NCBI GenBank assembly: GCA_041551965.1
Contig: JBFELU010000065.1
Coordinates: 1-14,521, forward strand
Length of the DNA: 14,521 nucleotides
Direction of reading: 5' to 3'
Source: JBFELU01 sp041551965
GTDB lineage: Bacteria; Actinomycetota; Acidimicrobiia; Spongiisociales; UBA11373
Shown: in pieces, positions 6,592 to 14,487 of the stretch
Layout of the letters: the number at the start of each line of letters is the position of its first letter
Position numbering within the stretch: position 1 is the stretch's first letter
Position numbers and translations under genes: made by a program
The notes under the pieces: model-generated
What the model saw: the letters and a program-made list of their open reading frames with translations, nothing else
The model's database searches: none
Told to the model about the DNA's origin: nothing

Positions 6592-7596
6592 ATGATCATC
6601 GTGATGGGGCGTGAAGCCTCGGAAGACGACATCCAGCACGTCGTCGAGCGGCTGCGCGCCATCGGGGCCGACGCCCACATCTCCCGGGGTCAAACCCGCA
6701 CCGTGATCGGTGCCATCGGTGATCGCACTCAGATCCAGCAGCTGCCGTGGGAGGCGTTCCCCGGAGTGGAGCGCACGGTGCCGGTGCTCAAGCCCTTCAA
6801 GTTCGTGAGCCGGGACTTCCAGAGTGAAGAGACCATCGTGGACGTCGGCGGCGTCCCCGTGGGAGCCGGCCACTTCGCGGTGATGGCCGGCCCGTGCGCC
6901 GTGGAGAGCCGCGAACAGCTGTTCTCCTCTGCGGCGGCCGTCAAGAAGGCGGGAGCCACCATCCTTCGCGGCGACGCCTTCAAGCCCCGTACCTCGCCGT
7001 ATGCGTTCCAGGGGCTGGGGGAGAAGGGTCTCGAATTGCTCGCGGAAGCTCGGGAGGAGTTCGGCATGCCCTTCATCGCCGAGATCCTCGATCCGCGCGA
7101 CGTCGACTTGGTGACCTCCTATGCCGACATGGTCCGCATCGGGACCCGCAACATGGCCAACTTCACCCTGCTGGCGGAGCTGGGGCGGCAAGACAAGCCG
7201 GTACTGCTGAAACGGGGCTTCACCGCCACCATCGAGGAATGGCTCAACGCGGCCGAGTACATCTACAAGGAGGGCAACCACCAGGTCGTGCTGTGTGAGC
7301 GGGGAATCCGCACGTTCGAGGATCTGACCCGCAACACGCTCGACATCGCCGCCGTGCCGGTCGTGAAGTCGCTGTCGCACCTGCCGGTGATCGTCGATCC
7401 CTCCCACAGCGGCGGACGGCGCGACCTCGTCGAACCGCTCAGCCTGGCGGCGGCGGCCGCCGGCGCCGACGGACTGCTCATCGACGTGCATCCGGCACCG
7501 GAGACGGCGCTGGTCGATGGGGCCCAAGCGATCCTCCCCGGCGAGTTCAGGGCGTTGATGGATCGGGTCCGGGCGATCCGGGCGGCGCTCGCCTAG
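6592..7596 (+). CDS. aroF: 3-deoxy-7-phosphoheptulonate (DAHP) synthase, type I-beta, with N-terminal regulatory domain
   Basis: The enzyme condenses phosphoenolpyruvate with erythrose 4-phosphate, the first step of the shikimate pathway, in the cytoplasm. The 334 residues match the Thermotoga maritima type (338). A ferredoxin-like regulatory domain (about 1-64), expected to sense Tyr or Phe, precedes a TIM-barrel. Visible motifs are MAGPCAVES (98-106), RGDAFKPRTSPYAFQGLG (126-143), IGTRNMANF (183-191), KPVLLKRGF (202-210) and DPSHSGGRR (269-277). Metal-ligand positions C102, H272 and D309 are present, but the position equivalent to Glu298 is Asp (LIDVHP). The stop codon is antiparallel to that of the convergent amidohydrolase, sharing CTAG. 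The gene stands alone rather than in an aromatic operon. Assignment of the activity is secure; the symbol follows common usage for this subtype. Confidence 0.93.
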   Translation: MIIVMGREASEDDIQHVVERLRAIGADAHISRGQTRTVIGAIGDRTQIQQLPWEAFPGVERTVPVLKPFKFVSRDFQSEETIVDVGGVPVGAGHFAVMAGPCAVESREQLFSSAAAVKKAGATILRGDAFKPRTSPYAFQGLGEKGLELLAEAREEFGMPFIAEILDPRDVDLVTSYADMVRIGTRNMANFTLLAELGRQDKPVLLKRGFTATIEEWLNAAEYIYKEGNHQVVLCERGIRTFEDLTRNTLDIAAVPVVKSLSHLPVIVDPSHSGGRRDLVEPLSLAAAAAGADGLLIDVHPAPETALVDGAQAILPGEFRALMDRVRAIRAALA

Positions 7597-8790
7597 GAGG
7601 TCCGGTCGCCGGCCGAGACCGCCTCCAGCATTCGAATCAGCGCCAGCGAACCGACCAGCATCCCGGTGGGGATGGCGCGCTCGTCGAGGTCGAAGTCGGC
7701 GGAGTGGAGGTCGACCCGACGGTCGGGAAGGGCCGAGCCCAGCCGGACCAGCGCACCCGGGGCGCTCTCGAGAAACCAGGAGAAGTCCTCCGAGCCGAGG
7801 CTCTGGTGGGTGGGCAGCACCGCGTCCCGCCCCAGGACCTCGACGGCGGCGGTGGTGATCGTGTCGATCACCGTCATGTCGTTGACCACCGGCGGTGATC
7901 CCTGTTCGTACTCGACCTTGGCCGAGGCGCCGAGGGGAGCCACGATCTCGTGGACGAGGCGTTCGACGAGCGGGGGCAGGGTTCGCCACATCTCGAGGTC
8001 GAACAACCGCACCGTGCCGCCCACCTCGATCGAGGTCGGAATGACGTTCTCGGCGCTTCCCCCCGACACCCGGCCGAACACGACCACGACCGGGGTGCGG
8101 GGGTCGTGGGTTCGTTGCAGGTGGGCCGGGAGGTCCACGATGAGCCGGGCGGCTGCATGCACCAGGTCGACCGTCTGATGGGGTCGGGAAGTGTGGCCTC
8201 CGGGTCCGGTGAGGGTGACGTTGAGGCGGTCCGAGGCGCCGGTGATCGCATCGGCGCGAATGCCGACCGAGCCGGGCGGTATCGAGGGGTCGACGTGGAA
8301 TGCCATGATGCCGGCGACCCCGTCCATGACTCCCTCCCGCACCATGGCGACGGCGCCTCCGGGGATCGTCTCCTCGGCAGGTTGGAAGATGAACCGGACG
8401 CGTCCCGGTAGGTCCCCGTGGTCGGCGAGCACCCGGGCGATTCCGGCGCCGACGGCGGCATGGGCATCGTGACCGCAGGCATGCATCACGCCGGGGGTTT
8501 GTGAGGCGTACGGTGCGACGTTGTGCTCCGTGATCGGAAGCCCATCCAGGTCGGCCCGGAAGGCGACCAGGGGGCCTTCGTCGCCGACCTCGACGGTGAG
8601 TCCGATGCCGGCGTCCCTCACCTGCGGTTCGAGGCCCGTCTCCCGGAGAAACTCGACCAGCGTCGCCGTGGTGCGCACCTCGTCATGCCCCACCTCCGGA
8701 TGGCGGTGGATCGTGCGTCGCAGCTCGACGGCCGCACCTGCGGTCTCATCGACGAGGTCACGAAGCGCAGTGATGGACGGGGCCTCCCAT
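7593..8790 (-). CDS. M20-family metal-dependent amidohydrolase (IAA-amino acid hydrolase/hippurate hydrolase-like); start disrupted by an apparent 1-base shift
   Basis: The family hydrolyses N-acyl amino acids or related amides with a two-metal site. Numbering from a repaired ATG (398 residues), MHACGHDAH (102-110), QPAEE (136-140), H165 in AFHVDP, the dimerisation-domain motif GPGGHTSRP, GSEDFSWFLE and the C-terminal LHSADFDLDE are all present, so the site looks intact. The substrate is unknown. The conserved N terminus (VELRRTIHRHPEV) is encoded upstream of the first in-frame NTG-type start used by simple calling (GTG 8693). It connects to ATG 8790 only if one base is removed near 8779-8787. 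Otherwise the only near-start in frame is CTG 8819-8817. Either a sequencing indel or unusual initiation is implied. The 3' end overlaps the aroF stop by 4 nt; glnE lies upstream on the same strand, 69 nt away. Confidence 0.85.
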
Positions 8791-8797
8791 GAGCGGA

Positions 8798-8817
8798 GCG
8801 GTGCCGAAGGGCACCGC
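8798..8817 (-). promoter_or_regulatory. 8-bp perfect stem-loop at the predicted 5' end of the amidohydrolase mRNA
   Basis: On the minus strand GCGGTGCC-CTTC-GGCACCGC forms a perfect 8-bp hairpin, ending 7 nt before ATG 8790 and starting about where transcription from TACAAT would begin. No T-tract follows. It might instead help end glnE transcripts (stop 43 nt upstream), but its position favours a 5' leader structure affecting stability or ribosome access. Confidence 0.5.
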
Positions 8818-8824
8818 AGGGATC

Positions 8825-8830
8825 ATTGTA
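8825..8830 (-). promoter_or_regulatory. -10 element (TACAAT) for the amidohydrolase gene
   Basis: TACAAT is five of six to TATAAT and stands out in a GC-rich 69-nt gap between glnE and the amidohydrolase. A start of transcription is expected near 8817-8818. The -35 position carries only a weak GTGCGA. Confidence 0.5.
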
Positions 8831-8859
8831 TGCCGCGCGCCGCAGGGTCGCACGGCCGG

Positions 8860-11754
8860 TCAGGTGCGATAGAAGACCCCTTCGACGACCCGGCGCGCCC
8901 GTCGGGTCGCCCTTCGGTAGTCCTCCCGGAGAGAAGTCCGGGGATGGCGCAGGTAGCCGAGAGATCGTGCCAGCCGAGTGGTCTCGACCGGGTCGGTGGG
9001 CAGCGCATCACGCGGTCGCCCCGCCTGGAGGAAGAGCCGGTTGCGAACCCGGGTGCAGAACCCGTAGGCGGCCGTGAGATCTTGGGCGTGACTCGGGTCG
9101 AGGATCCCGGCGTCGGCCAACCGGTGGATCGCCGGCAGGGTGGCTCCGCCCCGCACCGCCGGCACGCGCCCGCCGTGCCGTAGTTGCAGCAACTGCACCG
9201 TCCACTCCACATCCGCCATCCCTCCCCGGCCCAGCTTCATGTGGAACTCGGGATCCTCGCCGGGGGGTATCCGCTCCTGCTCGACGCGTGCCTTCATGGC
9301 ACGGACCGCCCTGACCCGGTCCGGTCCGAACACATCCCGATACACCAGCGGCTCGATCAGCTCGACGAAGCCTTGGGAGAGGTCGGCGTCGCCGGCCACC
9401 GGGCGGGCGCGAATCAGGGACTGGAATTCCCAGGTCTCGGCCCACCGGTCGTAGTACGACCGGTAGGAGTCGAACGACCGGGTCAGGGGGCCTCGTCTCC
9501 CCTCCGGCCGGAGGTCCAGGTCGACGGCCCACGCCAGGCCGCTCGAGGGGAATCGACCCGTCACGGCGACGAAGGTCTCGGCCACCCGCAGTGCCGCCGC
9601 GGTGGCCGCCGGATCGGTGCCCGAATGGACGAGGAGGGCATCGAGATCGGAGGCATAGTTCAGTTCGCCGCCGCCCCACTTGCCCATGGCGATCACCGCC
9701 ATCGGTGGTGCGGTCACGCCGCGATCGAGGGCTTCGTCGAGGGCGACCCGGAAGGCCGCCGTCGTCAACGCATCGGCGAGTGCGGTGAGGTCACCGCCCA
9801 CCTCGGCGCCCGAGCCCACGAGATCCCGTCCGGCGATCCACAGGAGGTGCTGTTGCGCGAAGCGCTCCAGCGCCGCTGTGCGTTCCTCGCCGCCGGTCCG
9901 GGCCGCCACCAGGGTCAACGCCTCGTCGGTGAGGGCCTCGACGGAGGGGAACGCCTCGAGGGCGTCGTCGTCGCCGAGGGTGGCCAGAGCCGGGGGAATG
10001 CGATCCACCAGACGGCCCAGCAGCCGGCCGGTTCCCAGCAGCTTGCAGAGCCGCTCGGCGGCGACCGGGTTGTCCCGCATCGCCGAGATCAGCTCAGCGT
10101 TGTCGGTGGTGGTGGTCACCAGCAACCGCAACTGGGCAAGCCCGAGGTCGGGGTCGGGGGCCTCGGAGAGCCAATCGAGCATCAGCGGCAGCATCTGCTG
10201 CATCAACCGGCTTCGCCGCGACAATCCCACGGTGAGATCCCCAAAGGCGCGACGGGCACCCTCGACATCGAGGAAGCCGAGCGCCGAGAGCTGACGGGCC
10301 GTGCCCTCGGGGGTGAGGCGGACCGCCGGGGAGTCGGCGAATGCCTCCAGCAGCGGACGATAGAAGAGACGCTCGTGGATCCCCCGCACGGTGGCCCGGC
10401 GCTCCACCAGATCCCGATCGAAGCGTGCGAGGGCGGTTCCCTCGGGACCATCCCGATAGCCCATCGTCTTGGCGAGGCGCTCCCGGGCCGGGTCACCATC
10501 GGGGAGGCGGTGGGTCTGCCGCAGGTCGTAGAGCTGGATGCGGTGTTCGGTGTCCCGGAGCCACCGGTACGCGGCGCCCAGCTCGGCGGCGTCCTCGGGC
10601 CGCACGTAGCCGGTCTCGGCGAGGGCGGCCAACGCATCGAGGGTGTTGGGTGATCGGACCCCGGGGTCGGAGCGGCCGTGCACGAGCTGGAGCAACTGGA
10701 CGGCGAACTCCACGTCGCGGATACCGCCCACGCCTCGTTTGAGCTCGACTGCGTGGCCGGTTCGCTCGGCGAGCGCCTCGGCCCGCGCCTTCATCGAACG
10801 GACCTCCCGCACGGCATCGGCACCGAGAGTCTCGGGGAACACGAAGGGTTCGGCGGCTTCGACAAAGCGGCGACCCAGGTGGGGGTCGCCGGCGGCGGGC
10901 CGGGCCTTGAGAAGGGCCTGCAACTCCCAGGTCTCGGCCCAGCGTTCCCAGTAGGCGCGGTACGACTCGAGGGTGCGTGCCAACGGCCCCGATCGCCCTT
11001 CCGGCCGTAGGTCCGCATCGACCCGGTAAGCCACGCCGGCATCGGTGGGGTCGGCGAGGCAGGCCAGGAAGTTCTCGGCAACCCGCTGGGCGTATCGACC
11101 CGCCCTCTCGTCACCGGTCCCCGACGGAACGTCGTAGACGAACAGAACGTCTATGTCGGAGGCGTAGTTGAGTTCCCGTCCGCCCCATTTGCCCATGGCG
11201 ACCACGGCCATCGGGATCTCCGGCAGGTCGGCATGGCGATCGTCGCTGCGAACCAGGCGGATGGCGAGGTGGTAGGCGGCGTCGGCGGCGGCGTCGGCGG
11301 TGTCGCTCAAGAGGGCGCCGACGGCCGGCATGTCGTGGGTCCCGGTGAGGTCCCCGATCGCGATGGCCGTGAGGGCCTCGGTCACCGCCCGGCGGATCGC
11401 CCTCAGCGCCTCGTCCGGGTCGATGGCCTCGTGGAGTGTGCCCATCCGGATCGCCTCGCCCCGGGCTCCCGCCCGCACCGCCCCGGTCCGACCCACGGCC
11501 GCCACCGACAGGGCTCGACTGGCTCCCGTGATCGCCACCAGGGCGTCGCCGAGGGAAGGTTCCTCCAGGGCGTCCGCGGCGAGCGGGGGATCGGCGTCCA
11601 GGATGGCGGCCAGTCGGCTCAGGGCCGCCTCGGGGTCGGGACCGCGAAGCAGCGAAGCGAGCAGACGCTCGGCGGCCGGGTTGTCGTCGAGCCACCCGTG
11701 GTGGCCGAGTCGCCGGCGGGCGGCGTCACCGATCGGGAGGCGGGGCCCCACCAT
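8860..11754 (-). CDS. glnE: Bifunctional glutamine synthetase adenylyltransferase/deadenylylase
   Basis: GlnE attaches AMP to a tyrosine of glutamine synthetase and removes it, tuning ammonia assimilation to nitrogen status through PII-type signalling. The 964 residues cover the whole family architecture. The N-terminal deadenylylase nucleotidyltransferase carries GKWGGRELNYASDID (188-202, metal-binding D200 and D202) with DLRPEGRSGPL. A central helical region follows, and the C-terminal adenylylase has GKWGGGELNYASDLD (691-705, D703 and D705) with DLRPEGRRGPL. Both catalytic Asp pairs are intact, so both activities are expected. No glutamine synthetase or PII gene is in the window. The start is ATG 11754, with a TACTCT box 7 nt upstream suggesting a leaderless transcript, and the promoter region is shared head to head with the class IV enzyme gene. 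Confidence 0.96.
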   Translation of the reverse strand: MVGPRLPIGDAARRRLGHHGWLDDNPAAERLLASLLRGPDPEAALSRLAAILDADPPLAADALEEPSLGDALVAITGASRALSVAAVGRTGAVRAGARGEAIRMGTLHEAIDPDEALRAIRRAVTEALTAIAIGDLTGTHDMPAVGALLSDTADAAADAAYHLAIRLVRSDDRHADLPEIPMAVVAMGKWGGRELNYASDIDVLFVYDVPSGTGDERAGRYAQRVAENFLACLADPTDAGVAYRVDADLRPEGRSGPLARTLESYRAYWERWAETWELQALLKARPAAGDPHLGRRFVEAAEPFVFPETLGADAVREVRSMKARAEALAERTGHAVELKRGVGGIRDVEFAVQLLQLVHGRSDPGVRSPNTLDALAALAETGYVRPEDAAELGAAYRWLRDTEHRIQLYDLRQTHRLPDGDPARERLAKTMGYRDGPEGTALARFDRDLVERRATVRGIHERLFYRPLLEAFADSPAVRLTPEGTARQLSALGFLDVEGARRAFGDLTVGLSRRSRLMQQMLPLMLDWLSEAPDPDLGLAQLRLLVTTTTDNAELISAMRDNPVAAERLCKLLGTGRLLGRLVDRIPPALATLGDDDALEAFPSVEALTDEALTLVAARTGGEERTAALERFAQQHLLWIAGRDLVGSGAEVGGDLTALADALTTAAFRVALDEALDRGVTAPPMAVIAMGKWGGGELNYASDLDALLVHSGTDPAATAAALRVAETFVAVTGRFPSSGLAWAVDLDLRPEGRRGPLTRSFDSYRSYYDRWAETWEFQSLIRARPVAGDADLSQGFVELIEPLVYRDVFGPDRVRAVRAMKARVEQERIPPGEDPEFHMKLGRGGMADVEWTVQLLQLRHGGRVPAVRGGATLPAIHRLADAGILDPSHAQDLTAAYGFCTRVRNRLFLQAGRPRDALPTDPVETTRLARSLGYLRHPRTSLREDYRRATRRARRVVEGVFYRT

Positions 11755-11761
11755 GGGGCCA

Positions 11762-11767
11762 AGAGTA
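11762..11767 (-). promoter_or_regulatory. -10 element (TACTCT) for leaderless glnE
   Basis: TACTCT on the minus strand fits TANNNT and is 7 nt from the glnE ATG, the spacing that places transcription initiation on the start codon. There is no room for a Shine-Dalgarno site. The -35 region is not recognisable. Confidence 0.5.
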
Positions 11768-11777
11768 GGGAGCTTCC

Positions 11778-11794
11778 CCGTCGCCGCCCGACGG
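11778..11794. promoter_or_regulatory. Inverted repeat between the divergent glnE and class IV enzyme promoters
   Basis: CCGTCG (11778-11783) and CGACGG (11789-11794) are perfect 6-bp arms around a 5-nt spacer, located between the two opposing -10 boxes. It could bind a regulator affecting both genes, but short GC-rich palindromes arise easily by chance here. Confidence 0.25.
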
Positions 11795-11800
11795 TAACCT
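11795..11800 (+). promoter_or_regulatory. -10 element (TAACCT) for the leaderless class IV enzyme gene
   Basis: TAACCT lies 7 nt before ATG 11808, mirroring the glnE arrangement. The purines between (GCAGGG) are too close to ATG to act as a normal ribosome binding site, so leaderless translation is the simplest reading. Confidence 0.5.
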
Positions 11801-11807
11801 CGCAGGG

Positions 11808-12632
11808 ATGCGGGTGATCATCGACGGCAAGGCGTTGGAGGCCGAGGAGGCGTCGATCTCGGTCTTCGACTGGGGCCTGCAGCGCGGCTTCGGTTGCTTC
11901 GAGGTGATCCGCTCCTACGGGGGCAGGGCCTTTCGGGCCGGGGGCCACCTCGACCGGCTGGAGCGGAGCCTGGCGGCGCTCGCCATCGCGCCGCCGCCCC
12001 GGGACGACTTGGAGGGGTGGGTCACGTCGGTTGCCGCGGCCGGAGGCGATTGCCTGGTCCGGGTGATGGTCACCGAAGGCGCTCGCGATGAGCTCTACCC
12101 GGCACCCTCGCGCACCGTGGTGCTGTGGGAGCCGGTTCCGGCAGTGCCCGACACCCTCCGGTTGCTGCCCACCGTGGCTCCGTGGCACCCGGCGACCGCC
12201 ACGGTCGGCTTCCACGGCGTGAAGTGGCTGTCGTATGCGCCCAACATGGCGGCCACCGACCGAGCCCGGCGGGCCGGTTTCGACGATGCGCTCCTCGTCT
12301 CCCGGGAAGGGAAGGTGCTCGAAGGTCCCACGTTCACGATCGCATGGGTGCACGGGGGGGCCGTGGAGACCCCTTCGTTGGAGCTGGGCATCCTGGCCTC
12401 GATCACCCGAGATGTCCTCTGCGAGACGACGGAAGAGCTCGGGATCCCCCTGCGTCACGGTTCCTACGACCTGTCGCGGGTGGAGGGAGCCGACGAGGTG
12501 CTGGCGTTGTCGACGGTGAAGGAAGTCACTCCGGTCACGGGCCTCGCCGATCGGGAGGTCCCGACTGGTTTGGTGGCCGTCCGCCTGCGTGAGGCTCATC
12601 GGGCGATGGTCGAACGGGAACTCGGCGCTTGA
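11808..12632 (+). CDS. Class IV PLP-dependent enzyme (aminodeoxychorismate lyase or branched-chain/D-amino acid aminotransferase type)
   Basis: The 274-residue product begins with the class signature VFDWGLQRGFGCFEVIR (19-35). It has the PLP Schiff-base lysine K139 in GVKWLSYAPNM and the cofactor-contacting glutamate E172 in VLEGPTF, 33 residues later as in PabC and D-amino acid transaminases. TPSLELGILASITR and ALSTVKEVTPV complete the fold. The enzymes act in the cytoplasm as dimers. PabC would make 4-aminobenzoate for folate; a branched-chain or D-amino acid transaminase is equally compatible, and the usual SN-F motif after the glutamate reads TFTIAWV. No pabA or pabB neighbour settles the question. 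The following small gene starts at or just past its stop, so the two are probably cotranscribed. Confidence 0.82.
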   Translation: MRVIIDGKALEAEEASISVFDWGLQRGFGCFEVIRSYGGRAFRAGGHLDRLERSLAALAIAPPPRDDLEGWVTSVAAAGGDCLVRVMVTEGARDELYPAPSRTVVLWEPVPAVPDTLRLLPTVAPWHPATATVGFHGVKWLSYAPNMAATDRARRAGFDDALLVSREGKVLEGPTFTIAWVHGGAVETPSLELGILASITRDVLCETTEELGIPLRHGSYDLSRVEGADEVLALSTVKEVTPVTGLADREVPTGLVAVRLREAHRAMVERELGA

Positions 12633-12640
12633 GCGGGGCG

Positions 12641-13057
12641 ATGCTCAACCTTCTGTCGGCTCTGGACGGGATCTACGAGCGCGTCGTGGCCGATCCGACC
12701 GCAGTGCGGGACGCCGACTTGTTGTCGTGGGCGGGCGAGGCGACCTCGGTGCTCGAACCCCCCGTCGATCGCAAGATCGGCCGCGAGGTCCGCCGGGTGA
12801 TCCGCCTCGCCCGCCGCCTGGCCGCCTTCTGGTCCGATCGGCCGGCGCCCGACAACTGGCGGAGCGCCGTCGACGAGGCGCTCGGCAGCCGGGGCTGGCA
12901 GCCCACGCTCGATCTGGCCCGATGGGCCCTCGAGGAGGACCCCAGCCCGGAGCTCTTCGAAGAGGTCCGGTACCGATTCGCGGTCGTCCACTTCCGGCCC
13001 TGGATGGAGGGCATCGACTACGAGCAGTATCTGGCGGGGCGTCGCGCCGAATCGTGA
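12641..13057 (+). CDS. Hypothetical protein, cotranscribed with the class IV enzyme
   Basis: I do not recognise this protein. From ATG 12641 it has 138 residues; a TTG at 12629 overlapping the preceding stop (TTGA) would give 142. It is soluble and rich in Arg, Glu, Asp and Trp, with predicted amphipathic helices (EVRRVIRLARRLAAFW and a stretch around ARWALEEDPSPELFEEVRY) and no signal peptide, membrane segment, Cys pair or known catalytic motif. Codon use and tight spacing to the upstream gene argue that it is real and translated with it. It ends 12 nt from the convergent mgtE stop, with no clear terminator in the gap. Confidence 0.65.
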   Translation: MLNLLSALDGIYERVVADPTAVRDADLLSWAGEATSVLEPPVDRKIGREVRRVIRLARRLAAFWSDRPAPDNWRSAVDEALGSRGWQPTLDLARWALEEDPSPELFEEVRYRFAVVHFRPWMEGIDYEQYLAGRRAES

Positions 13058-13069
13058 GGACCGAGCGGC

Positions 13070-14446
13070 TCAGAGCAGCAGGGTGGCGATCCCGAGGAAT
13101 CCGGCGAACCCCACGAGGTCGGTGATCAGAGTCAAGAAGATATTGGAGGCGAGGGCGGGGTCCTGGCCCAGTCGGTCCAACACAATTGGGATCCCGGTTC
13201 CCGCGAGGTTGGCGATGGTCATGTTGGTCAGCGCGGCGATCGCGATGACCACCCCGATCTTCATCTGCCCGGTGAGGGTGGCCGCGATCGTCCCCGAGAG
13301 CGCACCGATGGCCAACCCGTTGAAGAAGCCGACGGCGACCTCTCGCAGCACCACCCGTCGGAGGAGGTGGCTGGGGATCGTCTCGACCGCCATCGCTCGG
13401 ATGATCACCGCCTGGGCCTGGGCCCCGCCGTTGCCGCCGACCAGGGCCACGACCGGCATGTAGGCGGCCAGGACGGCGACCCGGTCGATGATCGGCTCGA
13501 AGCGGCTCACCGCCGCCGCCACCAGGAACGCCAGGGCGAGGTTGAGGGCGATCCAGGGGAGGCGGAGCCGGATGGAGCGCCCCACGGGGGTGTAGAGGGT
13601 CTCTTCGATGCCGGCCCCGACCATGGCCGCAATGTCCTCGGTGGCTTCCCGCTGCACCGCTTCGATCACGTCGTCGACGGCCACCATGCCCAGCAGGACC
13701 CCGCGATGGTCGATGACGGGCAGCCCGAAGTAGCCGTATCTCTGGATGATCGCGGCGACATCCTCCCGATCGGTCTCGGGGCGAACCGCCACCGGGTTGG
13801 GGACCATGACCTCGTCGAGGGCGGTACCGGGACGGGCGAAGACCAGCTCCCGGAACGAGACCACCCCGACCAGTCGGTCGGCGTGGTCGACCACATAGAC
13901 GTAGGAGAGGTCCTCGAGGGTCTCGTGGAGACGGCGCAACGCCTCGATCGCCTCGCCCGAGGTGATTCCGCTCGGCAGCGTGGCGGTCTCCTGCTTCATC
14001 AGACCCCCGGCCGAGTCGGGGGGATAGGCGAGCAGGGAGAGAATGCGATCCTGGTGCTCGTCGGGAATGGCGGCCAGCACCTCGGCCCGGCTGGCCGCAT
14101 CGAGGTGCTCGATGACATCGGCGGCCTCGTCGGCGGGCATCTCCGTCAACAGCGCCGCCGCTTCGGAGGCATCCAGCTCTTCGAGGACGTCGGCGGCCGC
14201 CTCGTCGTGCATCTCTTCGAGAACGTCGGCGGCGCTCCCGGCGTCCAGCTCCGAGATCAGGTCGGCGGCCGCCTCCTCATCGAGGGCCTCGAGGATGTCG
14301 GCCGCATCGTGGGGATCGGCCTGGGCCAGTGAGTCCCATTCCTCGTGATGGGTGTCGAGGTACTCCTCGGCGGACTCGGGGTGGCGTCGGGCCAGCTCCC
14401 GCAGGGCGAGGGCGAGTTCCCGGGGCCGAAGGAGGCGCAGTCGCAT
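13070..14446 (-). CDS. mgtE: MgtE-family magnesium transporter
   Basis: The 458-residue protein has the complete MgtE layout. An acidic helical N-domain (about 1-130) contains AADVLEE-type repeats, and PPDSAGGLMK (142-151) leads into two CBS domains (about 150-205 and 213-268). A plug helix and five membrane segments (about 295 to the end) follow. The pore signature PVVALVGGNGGAQAQAV (331-347) and the ion-site aspartate D443 in ITDLVG are present. MgtE forms a homodimeric Mg2+ channel in the plasma membrane, gated by Mg2+ bound to the N and CBS domains. The acidic residues that would sense Mg2+ are abundant. ATG 14446 gives the normal family length. A GATAAT box just upstream suggests a near-leaderless mRNA. 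No Mg2+ riboswitch-like leader is visible. Confidence 0.95.
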   Translation of the reverse strand: MRLRLLRPRELALALRELARRHPESAEEYLDTHHEEWDSLAQADPHDAADILEALDEEAAADLISELDAGSAADVLEEMHDEAAADVLEELDASEAAALLTEMPADEAADVIEHLDAASRAEVLAAIPDEHQDRILSLLAYPPDSAGGLMKQETATLPSGITSGEAIEALRRLHETLEDLSYVYVVDHADRLVGVVSFRELVFARPGTALDEVMVPNPVAVRPETDREDVAAIIQRYGYFGLPVIDHRGVLLGMVAVDDVIEAVQREATEDIAAMVGAGIEETLYTPVGRSIRLRLPWIALNLALAFLVAAAVSRFEPIIDRVAVLAAYMPVVALVGGNGGAQAQAVIIRAMAVETIPSHLLRRVVLREVAVGFFNGLAIGALSGTIAATLTGQMKIGVVIAIAALTNMTIANLAGTGIPIVLDRLGQDPALASNIFLTLITDLVGFAGFLGIATLLL

Positions 14447-14455
14447 GACGTCGGG

Positions 14456-14461
14456 ATTATC
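14456..14461 (-). promoter_or_regulatory. -10 element (GATAAT) for mgtE
   Basis: GATAAT on the minus strand matches TATAAT at five of six positions and is 9 nt from the mgtE ATG, so any leader would be only one to three nucleotides long. This leaves no space for a regulatory leader. Confidence 0.45.
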
Positions 14462-14487
14462 GCAGCGTGGCGGCGTCCGTCCCCGAA

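Noticed and set aside
7596..7626. GGAGG/CCTCC plus GGTC/GACC hairpin just after the DAHP synthase stop, as a terminator
   Set aside because: The stem is interrupted by asymmetric bulges, lies in amidohydrolase coding sequence and has no T-tract; it is not better than chance in such GC-rich DNA.
6571..7989. A 472-codon minus-strand frame opposite the DAHP synthase gene
   Set aside because: It overlaps the well-supported synthase antisense and out of phase with the amidohydrolase. Its Arg/Gly/His-rich product has no recognisable features.
9184..10653. A 489-codon plus-strand frame inside glnE
   Set aside because: It is a shadow of glnE, whose conserved motifs run through the whole stretch on the other strand, and the translation shows no domain.
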